A stretch of DNA of 64,000 nt, taken from the NCBI RefSeq assembly GCF_023206215.1, contig NZ_CP065801.1, forward strand, positions 186,001-250,000, given 5' to 3'. The first letter of the stretch is position 1, and each line of letters begins with the position of its first letter. The position numbers and the translations under genes were made by a program. Positions 28,133-36,092 of this stretch are shown piece after piece. The stretch comes from Butyrivibrio fibrisolvens. Its GTDB lineage: Bacteria; Bacillota; Clostridia; Lachnospirales; Lachnospiraceae. The notes under the pieces are model-generated. The model saw only the letters and a program-made list of their open reading frames with translations. It did no database searches and had not been told where the DNA came from.

Positions 28133-28354
28133 ATGAAATCTATACTTATCAAGGATACAACCAAAGAAGAGCGTGAGCAGATAGTAAAGAGTTCACTGGA
28201 TTGTGGCGGCGGTTGTGAGAACTGCTCTTCATGCTGGCTCGGAGGCGGAAGCCCCTGGGATATATACCAGGATTATATTGATGGTAAGAAAGAAATCCGT
28301 GACATAAATATGGAATACATGGAAAAGTATCGACAGGACAGGCAGATACACTAG
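28133..28354 (+). CDS. small conserved Cys-rich protein
   Basis: 73 residues, AAGGAG ribosome-binding site. Four cysteines sit in CGGGCENCSSC (residues 24-34), next to a Gly-rich GGGS; the rest is charged and helical (DYIDGKKEIRDINMEYMEKY). The Cys spacing C-x3-C-x2-C-x2-C could hold a metal or Fe-S cluster, which is an inference. Small proteins of this look are widespread in clostridia and have no known function. No transport or modification genes lie next to it, so a RiPP precursor is less likely. Confidence 0.7.
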   Translation: MKSILIKDTTKEEREQIVKSSLDCGGGCENCSSCWLGGGSPWDIYQDYIDGKKEIRDINMEYMEKYRQDRQIH

Positions 28355-28393
28355 TGTGCTGACTTGTTCATATAAAAAAGATTGAGGGATAAG

Positions 28394-28705
28394 ATGACAG
28401 AAAAACAGATATATTGGTCAAGAAAACGGGATGAACTTGTGACAGCTATCAAGCAGCGTGGGTTCCCCAGGGAACTTGGTGAGCAGATTGCAAAGCAGCT
28501 GGGAAGCCCCAAGGCTATGGACAGGATGCTGGCGTATATTTATAATGTGAAGCCCCGAACTGCGGAACTGATCGTGGATGAAATGCTGGCCATCTGCAGT
28601 GATATAGATACATGGCACAAAAAGAAATCTGCAGAAGAAGCTAATGCAAAATATAACGAGATTCTGTACTACGGCCTTGAAACTGATGATGAGGAAAACT
28701 ACTAA
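28394..28705 (+). CDS. small helical protein, function unknown
   Basis: 103 residues. ATG at 28394 is chosen because GAGGGA lies just upstream (28385-28390); a TTG further up would put the site inside the gene. It looks helical and basic-acidic mixed, with a helix-hairpin-like segment (QRGFPRELGEQIAKQLGSPKAMDRMLAYIYN) and a C-terminal acidic tail. This resembles a UBA- or HTH-like bundle, but no family is recognised. It is 39 bases downstream of the Cys-rich gene and probably in the same transcript. Confidence 0.65.
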   Translation: MTEKQIYWSRKRDELVTAIKQRGFPRELGEQIAKQLGSPKAMDRMLAYIYNVKPRTAELIVDEMLAICSDIDTWHKKKSAEEANAKYNEILYYGLETDDEENY

Positions 28706-28713
28706 GGAATTTC

Positions 28714-30136
28714 TTATGTTCTTTCGGCATGCATTCTCTTTTTGTTTTCATACATGTTGTTATCTGCACGCTTAAAGACGTTTATTGCACCTTCATCTTT
28801 ATCACTGTCATACGTGGCATAACCAATCGCAGCTGAAACTGCTTCCCAGGGAGATAGACCCTTGTTGTTTGCCAGGTCCGAGAGTTCTTGGTTGAACTTA
28901 TCTATTAGAGAATCAATATTTTCAAGGTCCTGACCCTTTAGGATTATGACAAATTCGTCACCTCCCACTCTGAAGACAGGAGAGTGGGCAAATATAACGC
29001 AGACTATATGACAAATGTTCTTGATGGCTTCATTACCTTTTTCGTGACCATAAGTATCATTGATGATTTTCAGGTAATTAAGATCAACGACTCCGATTCC
29101 AAATTCAGTTTTTTCAAGCTTAAGATTCCATTCAAGGCTCTTGATCTCATTGTCGTATGCGGTCTTATTTCGTATTCCGGTCAGAGAATCACGGTTTGCA
29201 AGGACTTCCAGCTGGGAGTTCTTATCCTGCATGTCACTTATCTTTTTATCTTTGTTGATCAGGTCAGAGGCATAATTCCTTATATCCTCAACCATGGAGA
29301 AGATGGAGCCTGACAGGGATTCAATCTCATCATGGGTATGTATGTCAATTTCGTCCATAACAAGTTCTGATACAGGAGCGCGCTTTCGGCATTTGTCTTC
29401 AATTTTGCCGGTTGCATTTTCAAGATTCCTTATAGGCTTGACTATTCGCTTGTTATACCATCTGTTGAGCGCTAAAACAAGAAGCAGACCTGCTATAAGT
29501 GCAACTATGAATGTCGCAAGCGCATATGTATAGGCTGCTTTATATATATCATCAATAAGGATATCCCCACAGATCACAGCAATGGGCTCTCCTTTTGAAT
29601 TTATCAGAGGACGGATTGCGGTATATATTTTCCCAAAGTCAGTATCATTTCTAAAGTAAGTGACAGTTGTATCCGTGTCCATGCGCTTAAGGTACTCAAG
29701 GGCGACATCCTTTGGATAAGCATCTCCGGTATAGTTTCCAAGATCGGTAAGTTCATCTGCTTCATATGTTTTTTCATATAAAGTATATGCAGCAAGGACA
29801 TCCATCATGTTGTCCGGAGGATCTGCACTTAATGGCTCAATTATATATATATAAAAGGTCATGGGTTTCCTTAACGTCATTTGCCAGAGTCTGCAGTTCG
29901 TTGTACTTGTCTGATTTGACACCGGTACGCATACACTCTTCAAGGTCATCAACATCTATGCATCTGCTCAGAAAGTTGATGGCATCACCGGCATAGTTCT
30001 GATATCTGCTTATCATATCCCTTCTGTAAATATCAAAGCACAAAGTGCCCACGGAAATAGATATGAATATAACAATGATTATGCTGATGCGGATAAGTGA
30101 TTTTTGTAAGGAAGTTTTCATTTTTTTATTGTTCAT
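28714..30136 (-). pseudogene. membrane diguanylate cyclase broken by a frameshift in a TA repeat
   Basis: Two overlapping frames form one protein of about 473 residues. Start at 30136: a transmembrane helix (about 15-35), an extracytoplasmic sensor, then after the break a second helix (ATFIVALIAGLLLVLAL), a HAMP-like linker (IVKPIRNLENATGKIED), and a GGDEF domain with NRDSLTGIRNK and FRVGGDEFVII; the catalytic motif is intact. Frame one stops at 29837, in a (TA)6 tract at 29842-29853; one extra TA would join ...DLLYIY to IIEPLSADP. The enzyme would make cyclic-di-GMP. The break may be real, phase-variable, or a sequencing error. Confidence 0.8.
29842..29853. repeat. (TA)6 tract at the frameshift point
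   Basis: Six TA units between CAAT and AAAGG. With seven units the two frames of the diguanylate cyclase fuse perfectly; with six they do not. Confidence 0.85.
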
Positions 30137-30301
30137 ATCTGCCCTGCCTGTACCTCCATATTAATTGTAACTTGGATTGCGCTGTGACTCAACAAAAAGC
30201 TTTATAAACAAAAAACATGTGCTTTTTGTTTACAGGAAGTTTATAGATTATGTTGCATATTAAATGTTACTATATAAACGTAGAAGATTGCCTTCATTTT
30301 A

Positions 30302-30397
30302 GGTTGCAGAGTAACTTTTGGCTGCACGCTGTTCCAGGGTTATTACTTTTCAAAGCCTCTGCCTTTAGAAGAATTTGAGGCAATGCTCAAGGAATAG
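30302..30397 (+). pseudogene. C-terminal remnant of an EAL-domain gene
   Basis: The last about 22 codons before a TAG at 30395-30397 read TLFQGYYFSKPLPLEEFEAM..., the classical end of an EAL phosphodiesterase. The open frame upstream is short and then lost. The nearest complete EAL gene follows at 30523 but ends differently (QGYYYSKPVDYQSA), so this is a separate relic. The rest of the 30137-30520 gap holds copy C of the structured repeat. Confidence 0.7.
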
Positions 30398-30423
30398 ATT
30401 TTGAAATCATTTAGGGAGATTAT

Positions 30424-30520
30424 AAGTTTGAAAGTGTTCCACTTTCAAACCCAAATTGATGACGCGAGCTCCATCAATTTGAACCATTAGTCACTCGTTT
30501 CACTCGCGACATGAGGTTAA
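30424..30520 (+). repeat. structured dispersed repeat, copy C
   Basis: Hairpin 1 GTTTGAAAGTG-TTC-CACTTTCAAAC is perfect. Hairpin 2 is CAAATTGATG...CATCAATTTG: both arms are changed relative to copies B and D (GG to GA, CC to TC), so pairing is kept. The unit ends with CATGAGGTTAA, whose GAGG lies 6 bases before the ATG of the next gene. Confidence 0.92.
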
Positions 30521-30522
30521 TT

Positions 30523-32223
30523 ATGAAAATCGCTGAATTGATGGCAAATAAGCTTGAGAAACTCTTTCAGGAGGCATCGCTGGAGAATATTAAAGCAGAT
30601 ACCTACAAGGACCTCTGTGGTGCGCTTCATGTCACGAAAATGTATTATGACATGGATCTTGGTGGTGATGACAGATACCGGAACCACAGGACGGGGAAAC
30701 TTATATTTGAAGCAACACCAGTTGATGACAAGCTTGTTCTTTATGATTCCGGCATGCCGGGAGGCTTAAAAAAGTGTTACAACTTCTACTATGATGGAAA
30801 TGAGTATGTCCATGCCTACATAGAATTCGAAAAAGCTGTAAAAGAAGATGACATTGATCAGGAACTGTGTGCGTTTATGGCAAATGTTATCTACATCATC
30901 ATAAGCAGACAGAACATGAGAAAGATGCTTGACTATGCTGAGACATCTGATGTTCTTACAGGAATCCCTAATATTGCAATGGTACAAAGAAAATATTATA
31001 CGGTACTACAGCATTCCAGGCCACAGGATTATGCCGTTCTAAGGATCAACCTCAGAAACTTCAGATACATTAATGAGATGTGTGGTGCACAGGCAGGAGA
31101 TGAAGCCATAATACAGTATTCAAGGAAACTGCTTAAGTTTACAGAAGATGATGAATGTGCCGGACGCATGGGCGGGGATAATTTTGTAGTATACCTGCAC
31201 AATGAGAATCTAAAGAACTTTTTAAAGAAGATAAGTACAGTCACCATATCAAAGCTTAAGAATGCTCCAAATAATCGCTTTGACGTTGTGGCATGGGTCG
31301 GGATATCCATGCTCTCAGAAGATGAGAACAAGACTTTCCTTGAACGCCTTAACGATGCAAATGTAGCCTGTGGGCTTGGAAAGAGCAGATTAAAGCAGGA
31401 CGTTGTTTATTATGGCAAAGAGCTGAAAAATATGGTGATGCAAGGAAGGGACATTATAGGAATATTTCCGACTGCAGTAAAGAACCATGAGTTCACGCCT
31501 TTTTTCCAGCCTAAGGTTGACATGAAAACGGGCAAACTTGTTGGTTTTGAAGCGCTGTGCAGGTGGTTCCATGAGGACCATTACATATACCCTGATCAGT
31601 TTATTCCGATATTGGACAGAGAGGGACTTATACCGAAGCTTGATCTTGCCATATTTGATGAAACCTGCAAAGCGATAAAAAGATGGAAAGAAATGGGACT
31701 TACTCCACCAAGGATTTCAAGTAACTTTTCCAGAAAAGACCTTTTTGTACCAAAGATAGAAAACAAGATATTAAAGGTAATAGAGGAAAATGGCCTATCT
31801 ACTGACGATGTGGAAATAGAGATAACAGAGAGCACAAAGGATGTTGAGTATGAGAGACTCATTACATTTGTAAAGACTCTCAAAGAAAATGGGCTGTTTA
31901 TATCCATCGATGACTTTGGTACCGGATATTCATCCCTGTCACTTCTCCATAACATCGATGTAGATGTAATAAAGATCGATAAGTCTTTTACAGATATGAT
32001 AACAGCAGATGATAAAACTGCGATTCTTGTTGAAAGCATAATAACTATTGCACAAAGACTAAAGATGGAGATCATCGCAGAAGGCGTTGAGACGAAGGAG
32101 CAGGGTAAAAAACTTGTGGAACTGGGTTGTAATCTGGCGCAGGGGTATTATTACAGTAAGCCGGTAGACTATCAGTCTGCGACAGAGATTATAAACAGTT
32201 GCGATTATGCACCGGTCGTATAA
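30523..32223 (+). CDS. cyclic-di-GMP phosphodiesterase, degenerate GGDEF plus EAL
   Basis: 566 residues from ATG 30523; GAGG, the end of repeat copy C, is 6 bases upstream. N-terminal region (1-130) without a known sensor and without a signal or membrane helix, so probably cytoplasmic. GGDEF domain (about 135-300) has GGDNF in place of GGDEF, hence probably no cyclase activity. EAL domain (about 315-555) keeps FEALCRW, N in SNFSRKD, EITEST, DDFGTGYSS, KIDKSF and AEGVET, so it should hydrolyse cyclic-di-GMP. It faces the broken cyclase at 28714 across the remnant and repeat. The start may be set by the repeat insertion. Confidence 0.9.
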   Translation: MKIAELMANKLEKLFQEASLENIKADTYKDLCGALHVTKMYYDMDLGGDDRYRNHRTGKLIFEATPVDDKLVLYDSGMPGGLKKCYNFYYDGNEYVHAYIEFEKAVKEDDIDQELCAFMANVIYIIISRQNMRKMLDYAETSDVLTGIPNIAMVQRKYYTVLQHSRPQDYAVLRINLRNFRYINEMCGAQAGDEAIIQYSRKLLKFTEDDECAGRMGGDNFVVYLHNENLKNFLKKISTVTISKLKNAPNNRFDVVAWVGISMLSEDENKTFLERLNDANVACGLGKSRLKQDVVYYGKELKNMVMQGRDIIGIFPTAVKNHEFTPFFQPKVDMKTGKLVGFEALCRWFHEDHYIYPDQFIPILDREGLIPKLDLAIFDETCKAIKRWKEMGLTPPRISSNFSRKDLFVPKIENKILKVIEENGLSTDDVEIEITESTKDVEYERLITFVKTLKENGLFISIDDFGTGYSSLSLLHNIDVDVIKIDKSFTDMITADDKTAILVESIITIAQRLKMEIIAEGVETKEQGKKLVELGCNLAQGYYYSKPVDYQSATEIINSCDYAPVV

Positions 32224-32307
32224 GACATACCGGGACTACCATGAGCCTCAACCGCAGCTCGTTTCTCATCAAGGGCAAGGACTAGAAGAAAAGCAAGGAA
32301 GGAGAAA

Positions 32308-32469
32308 ATGGCTATGATTTACAGAAAATTTCAGGAAATCAGATTATCAGGACTTGGCTTTGGAGCTATGAGGCTGCCTGTGGTCGGAGGAGATGATGGC
32401 AACATCGACGAAAACGAGACTATCAAGATTTCAGATATGATGTCTGATTTTGTGGAAAAAATAGGCTGA
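32308..32469 (+). pseudogene. aldo/keto reductase remnant 1
   Basis: 53 codons with ribosome-binding site GGAG. The beginning IRLSGLGFGAMRLPV is the conserved first strand of aldo/keto reductases. After about residue 37 the sequence leaves the family and stops at residue 53, so the (beta/alpha)8 barrel with its Asp-Tyr-Lys-His tetrad is gone. Internal deletion is likely. Confidence 0.75.
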
Positions 32470-32487
32470 TAGTTTCGGAGGTCATTT

Positions 32488-32652
32488 ATGAGATACAGAG
32501 AAAATAAAAGAACCGGGGATAAGGTCAGTGAAATAGGCTTTGGCTCAGCTTATATATTTGAGGCAGGCACAAGTGCGGCAGTTGAAACTCTTTGTCATGC
32601 CTATGAGGGCGGAATAATGTACAATGATAGCTTTTTTATGGAGGAAGTTTGA
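32488..32652 (+). pseudogene. aldo/keto reductase remnant 2, cut by repeat copy D
   Basis: 54 codons, start ATG after GGAGG. KVSEIGFGSAYIF and HAYEGGIMYND match the first strands of an aldo/keto reductase, where the catalytic Asp-Tyr region would follow. The homology stops at about residue 47, and the stop codon TGA is created by the first bases of repeat copy D (32647). This suggests that the repeat inserted into, or marks the end of a deletion in, this gene. Confidence 0.78.
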
Positions 32653-32741
32653 AAGTGTTCCACTTTCAAACCCAAATTGGTGTCGCGAGCTCCACCAATT
32701 TGAACCATTAGTCACTCGCTTTGCTCGCGACATGAGGTTAA
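32646..32741 (+). repeat. structured dispersed repeat, copy D
   Basis: Nearly identical to copy C over its full about 95 bases: hairpin 1 (11-bp arms, TTC loop), hairpin 2 (CAAATTGGTG/CACCAATTTG), GAACCATTAGTCACTCG, and end CATGAGGTTAA. GAGG is 6 bases from the start codon of the ASCH-GNAT gene, the same spacing as at copy C. Confidence 0.93.
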
Positions 32742-32743
32742 AA

Positions 32744-33745
32744 ATGAAGGCAGAACAGTTATGGACAGAATATTGCTCCAAAAAAGGAATAGATATAAAT
32801 ACCCCTTATGAAGCGTGGAGCTTTGGCGAAGATGAAGAAGGAGATGACCTTCTCCGACTAGTCCTTGCGGGAAAGAAGTTTGGCACAGCTAGTCTCTATG
32901 ATGCATACGAAGCAGAAGATGCTCTTGATGAGCTTCCTAAGGCAGGTGATTACAGCGTTTTGTTAAATAGTAAGAATGAAGCTGTATGCATTATAAAAAA
33001 CTACGATGTATACATAAGAAAGTTTAATGAAGTGCCTCCTTATCACGCATATTCTGAAGGAGAGGGTGATAGATCCCTTAAATACTGGAGAGAGGTGCAT
33101 AAGGAGTTTTTTGAAGAAGAAGCGAAGGAAGACGGAATTGAATTTACGGAAGAATCCAGAGTTGTATGTGAGAAGTTTTCTCTTGAATATACTTTGGAAA
33201 AAGAAACTACCGCTGACGACGAACTTCTTTTTATAGAACCTTCAATGGTTTTTGCAGACGAAATCGCAGCTTATAGGCAGGAAATGCTGGATGTGGATTC
33301 AAGTTTTGATGGATGCTTTTCTATGAAAAGAATGCCTGATCCAAAGGAATATGTAGACTATTGTATAGGCTGGGCGAATCCGAGCAGAGTTGCAGATGAA
33401 CATGGTGCCTGGGGCAATGTCCTTATGGTATTTAGGAAATCCGATATGAAAATGGTAGGTTGTATGCAGGTTCACAACGTTTTAACCCAGCGTATGAAAG
33501 ACTTCACAGGTCATGTTGGCTATTCTGTTAGGCCATCAGAAAGGGAAAAAGGATATGCTAAAAGAATGCTTGCAAAGTCTCTTGATTTTTTAACGGCTTT
33601 TGGATTTAAGGAAGTATACGTTAGTTGTGTGCCAACGAATATTGCAAGCAGGAAGACTATTTTGGCTAATGGTGGAGAATATATTGAGACAAAATACCTG
33701 GAGTGCGATAATGTAAATCTTGAACGGTATAGAATTTGCATATAA
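32744..33745 (+). CDS. ASCH-domain and GNAT acetyltransferase fusion
   Basis: 334 residues from ATG 32744; the open frame upstream is only repeat DNA. N-terminal ASCH domain (about 1-155): LVLAGKKFGTASLYDAYE, then LPKAGDYSVLLN and WREVHKEFFEEEAKE, a fold that binds RNA or modified nucleosides. C-terminal GNAT acetyltransferase (about 165-330) with GHVGYSVRPSEREKGYAKRML as acetyl-CoA loop (R/Q-x-x-G-x-A variant) and CVPTNIASRKTILANGGEYI. Each family is common, and the fusion suggests modification of an RNA- or nucleotide-linked substrate. Its ribosome-binding site comes from repeat copy D. Confidence 0.85.
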   Translation: MKAEQLWTEYCSKKGIDINTPYEAWSFGEDEEGDDLLRLVLAGKKFGTASLYDAYEAEDALDELPKAGDYSVLLNSKNEAVCIIKNYDVYIRKFNEVPPYHAYSEGEGDRSLKYWREVHKEFFEEEAKEDGIEFTEESRVVCEKFSLEYTLEKETTADDELLFIEPSMVFADEIAAYRQEMLDVDSSFDGCFSMKRMPDPKEYVDYCIGWANPSRVADEHGAWGNVLMVFRKSDMKMVGCMQVHNVLTQRMKDFTGHVGYSVRPSEREKGYAKRMLAKSLDFLTAFGFKEVYVSCVPTNIASRKTILANGGEYIETKYLECDNVNLERYRICI

Positions 33746-33823
33746 TAGAAATTGTATTTCAGGATAACTGTTTATTAGGCATAAATGGAGGATATGAAAA
33801 TGTAATAACTTGCAAGAATGATA

Positions 33824-33862
33824 CGAGCGGAGCAGATTAAAAATAGTCTGTTCCGTATCTTA
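33824..33862 (+). terminator. hairpin, possible terminator
   Basis: GATACG-AG-CGGAGCAGA pairs with TCTGTTC-CGTATC around an A-rich loop. It is followed by only a weak T-rich stretch. Confidence 0.5.
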
Positions 33863-33877
33863 TTATGCCAAAATATC

Positions 33878-33905
33878 ATTGCACAAAATTCCTCTTTTGT
33901 GATAT
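33878..33905. other. dif-like site upstream of the recombinase
   Basis: CACAAAA (33882-33888) and TTTTGTG (33895-33901) are perfect inverted halves around the 6-base centre TTCCTC, flanked by ATTG and ATAT. Half-sites of 11 bases around a 6-base centre are the plan of Xer dif sites, and XerS-type genes keep their dif next to them. An operator cannot be excluded. Confidence 0.4.
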
Positions 33906-33926
33906 GCTATATATAGGAGGCGCAAA

Positions 33927-35015
33927 ATGGGTGAAAATTCAGCATATTACAATTCCCTGAAGCAAAAACGCAGGCAGGACACAGAGAATATTAAATCATC
34001 ATTACCTCAGCATGTGCACGGTTTTGTAGACGAATGCCTGTTGAGATATCAGCCAAGTACTGCATTTAACTATGCGCAGGATATTCTGTTTTTCTATAAA
34101 TATTTGAAAGAAAAGAATCCTATCTGTAGAAATCTTGAACTGCGAAACATTACTTTTGAAGTAATTGAAAATCTTGGGCCACAGGATATCAATGAATTTC
34201 AAAATTATGTTGCTTCAGGCCATAAACCGGACAAAACAGGCAATATAAAGCCAGTTAATGAGCGTGCAATTGCCAGAAAAATGGCTGCTGTTAGGAATTA
34301 CTTCCAATATCTGGTTAAATACGACTATCTTAATGCAGATCCAACGATTAAAGCAGTTGTAAAAAAGAAAAATCCAGAGAAAAAAGATATTCGGAGGCTC
34401 GATTCTGAACAGGTACAGAAGCTTATTGATTCCGTAGAAAATGTTAATTCTGCCAGCTATCACTCAAGAGTAATGTCTGAGATTACTGCCAAAAGAGACC
34501 TGGCTATTGTGACACTTCTTTTAAATACAGGAATCCGTGTATCAGAGTGCGCTGGCCTTGATCTTACAGATGTAAACTTTGACGAAAATTCCATTACGAT
34601 CGTCAGAAAAGGTGGCTACGAGGATCATCTTTACATAAACGAATTAATAAGAAATACTTTGAAGGATTATATCAAAAACGAGCGCCCTACCCTGCTTGAA
34701 AATGCTGAAGATCCAGCTCTTTTTATATCCTTAAAACATAGACGAATGTCAATAAGAAGCATTCAACATATGATAGAAAAATACGGTAAGAATACTGGCC
34801 TTTCGCAGAAACTGACGCCACATAAGCTTCGCAGGACCTATGGTACAGCGCTTTATAACAAAACAAGCGATATTTATATGGTGGCTGATGTATTGGGACA
34901 TAAAGATGTTAACACTACAGTAAAACACTATGCTGCAATTGAGGAAGAACATAAGAGACAGGCATCACAGGTCGATGTTTATGCTCCAGATCCGGATGAA
35001 AAAAGTCGACTATGA
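33927..35015 (+). CDS. tyrosine recombinase, XerS-like
   Basis: 362 residues. The N-terminal SAM-like DNA-binding part spans about 25-135. All catalytic residues are present: R204 (TGIRVSE), K228 (VRKGG), H299 and R302 (HKLRR), H325 (GHKD) and the nucleophile Y335 (KHYA). The length, about 356-362, and the extended N-terminus match the single-recombinase XerS group rather than XerC/XerD (about 300). If so, it resolves chromosome dimers; the alternative is an integrase of a lost element. No integrated element boundaries are seen. Ribosome-binding site AGGAGG. Confidence 0.85.
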   Translation: MGENSAYYNSLKQKRRQDTENIKSSLPQHVHGFVDECLLRYQPSTAFNYAQDILFFYKYLKEKNPICRNLELRNITFEVIENLGPQDINEFQNYVASGHKPDKTGNIKPVNERAIARKMAAVRNYFQYLVKYDYLNADPTIKAVVKKKNPEKKDIRRLDSEQVQKLIDSVENVNSASYHSRVMSEITAKRDLAIVTLLLNTGIRVSECAGLDLTDVNFDENSITIVRKGGYEDHLYINELIRNTLKDYIKNERPTLLENAEDPALFISLKHRRMSIRSIQHMIEKYGKNTGLSQKLTPHKLRRTYGTALYNKTSDIYMVADVLGHKDVNTTVKHYAAIEEEHKRQASQVDVYAPDPDEKSRL

Positions 35016-35097
35016 TTATATCTTGAGTGTTCTTTCATAATAGAAACAGATAGATTATACAGAGATTAAGATAAATCAACAAAGGATATGTGATCTG

Positions 35098-35991
35098 ATG
35101 GATAAAAATAAAATTAAAGGAATCTTATTAACAACTATAGGTGCTGCCTGTTGGGGTCTTTCTGGCTCAGTTGGGCAGTATCTTTTTGACGTGCAAATGA
35201 TGGACAGCAGATGGCTTGTGCCTATCAGGTTGGGACTTTCCGGAGTGCTAATTCTACTGTACTCACTTATCAAATATCCAGACTCTGTTTTTTTACCATG
35301 GAAAAGCAAAGAAAAGGCAATAACTATGCTCATCTATGGACTGGCAGGTGTGTCAGCATGTCAGTTCCTGTACTTTCTCACAATAGAACTGTCCACTGCA
35401 GCTGTTGGAACAATCATGCAAGATTTGGCTCCAATATTCATCCTAGGATATACATGTATAACAACCAAGAGATTTCCCAAGTTTTTGGAAATATTGTCAA
35501 TCATAATGGCTCTACTAGGCGTTTTCTTCCTTACAAGCCATGGCAACATTACTACAATGACAGTGCCGTCACTTGCAATAATTACAGGTGTCTTAAGCGC
35601 TGTTTGCGTTATGATTTATAATGTGCTTGCTCCTAAACTCACGAACGATATTCCTGTCATAGTTGCTCAGGGCTGGTCTTTCCTGCTTGGAGGTATATGC
35701 ATCGGTATCATTTTCAGAACCTGGACAATCCACTATATTCCAAATCTCTATGGAATATTAGGCATTATATTTGTTATTGTAGTTGGCAACCTCTGCGCCT
35801 TTACTCTATATATCAGCGGTGTGAAACTTATCGGACCATCCAAAGCAATTCTCTATAGTTTTGCTGAGCCTCTGACCGCAGCAGTCATTTCAACTTTGGT
35901 CCTCGGAAGTGCCTTTACGGCATTTGATGCACTGGGCTTTGCGATGATCTTTATCATGCTATGGCTGATTACAGTCAGCAAATCATCATAA
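35098..35991 (+). CDS. EamA/DMT-family transporter
   Basis: 297 residues with ten predicted transmembrane helices in two EamA repeats (about 6-140 and 150-295). The first starts with GAACWGLSGSVGQYLF and the second with GVLSAVCVMIYNVLAPKL. A PSxAI/E-P signature is visible in SKAILYSFAEPLTAAVIS. The family exports or takes up amino acids and other metabolites; no substrate can be named. It follows the recombinase by 80 bases and stands alone before the convergent minus-strand operon. Confidence 0.9.
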   Translation: MDKNKIKGILLTTIGAACWGLSGSVGQYLFDVQMMDSRWLVPIRLGLSGVLILLYSLIKYPDSVFLPWKSKEKAITMLIYGLAGVSACQFLYFLTIELSTAAVGTIMQDLAPIFILGYTCITTKRFPKFLEILSIIMALLGVFFLTSHGNITTMTVPSLAIITGVLSAVCVMIYNVLAPKLTNDIPVIVAQGWSFLLGGICIGIIFRTWTIHYIPNLYGILGIIFVIVVGNLCAFTLYISGVKLIGPSKAILYSFAEPLTAAVISTLVLGSAFTAFDALGFAMIFIMLWLITVSKSS

Positions 35992-36092
35992 AGTTAATGA
36001 AGAAGCATACCTATTATTTGTCGTATTCTCTATATTCACAACCGATATGCTTTGCCCCGATACTATCATTTTTATATGGTTTTCCTGTCTAT

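Noticed and set aside
28133..28354. Cys-rich small protein as a RiPP precursor (SCIFF or lasso type)
   Set aside because: No radical SAM, protease or transporter gene next to it, and the Cys are in the N-terminal half rather than in a core at the end.
31596..32075. 159-codon minus-strand frame inside the EAL domain
   Set aside because: The plus strand encodes all EAL catalytic motifs there; the minus frame is a shadow.
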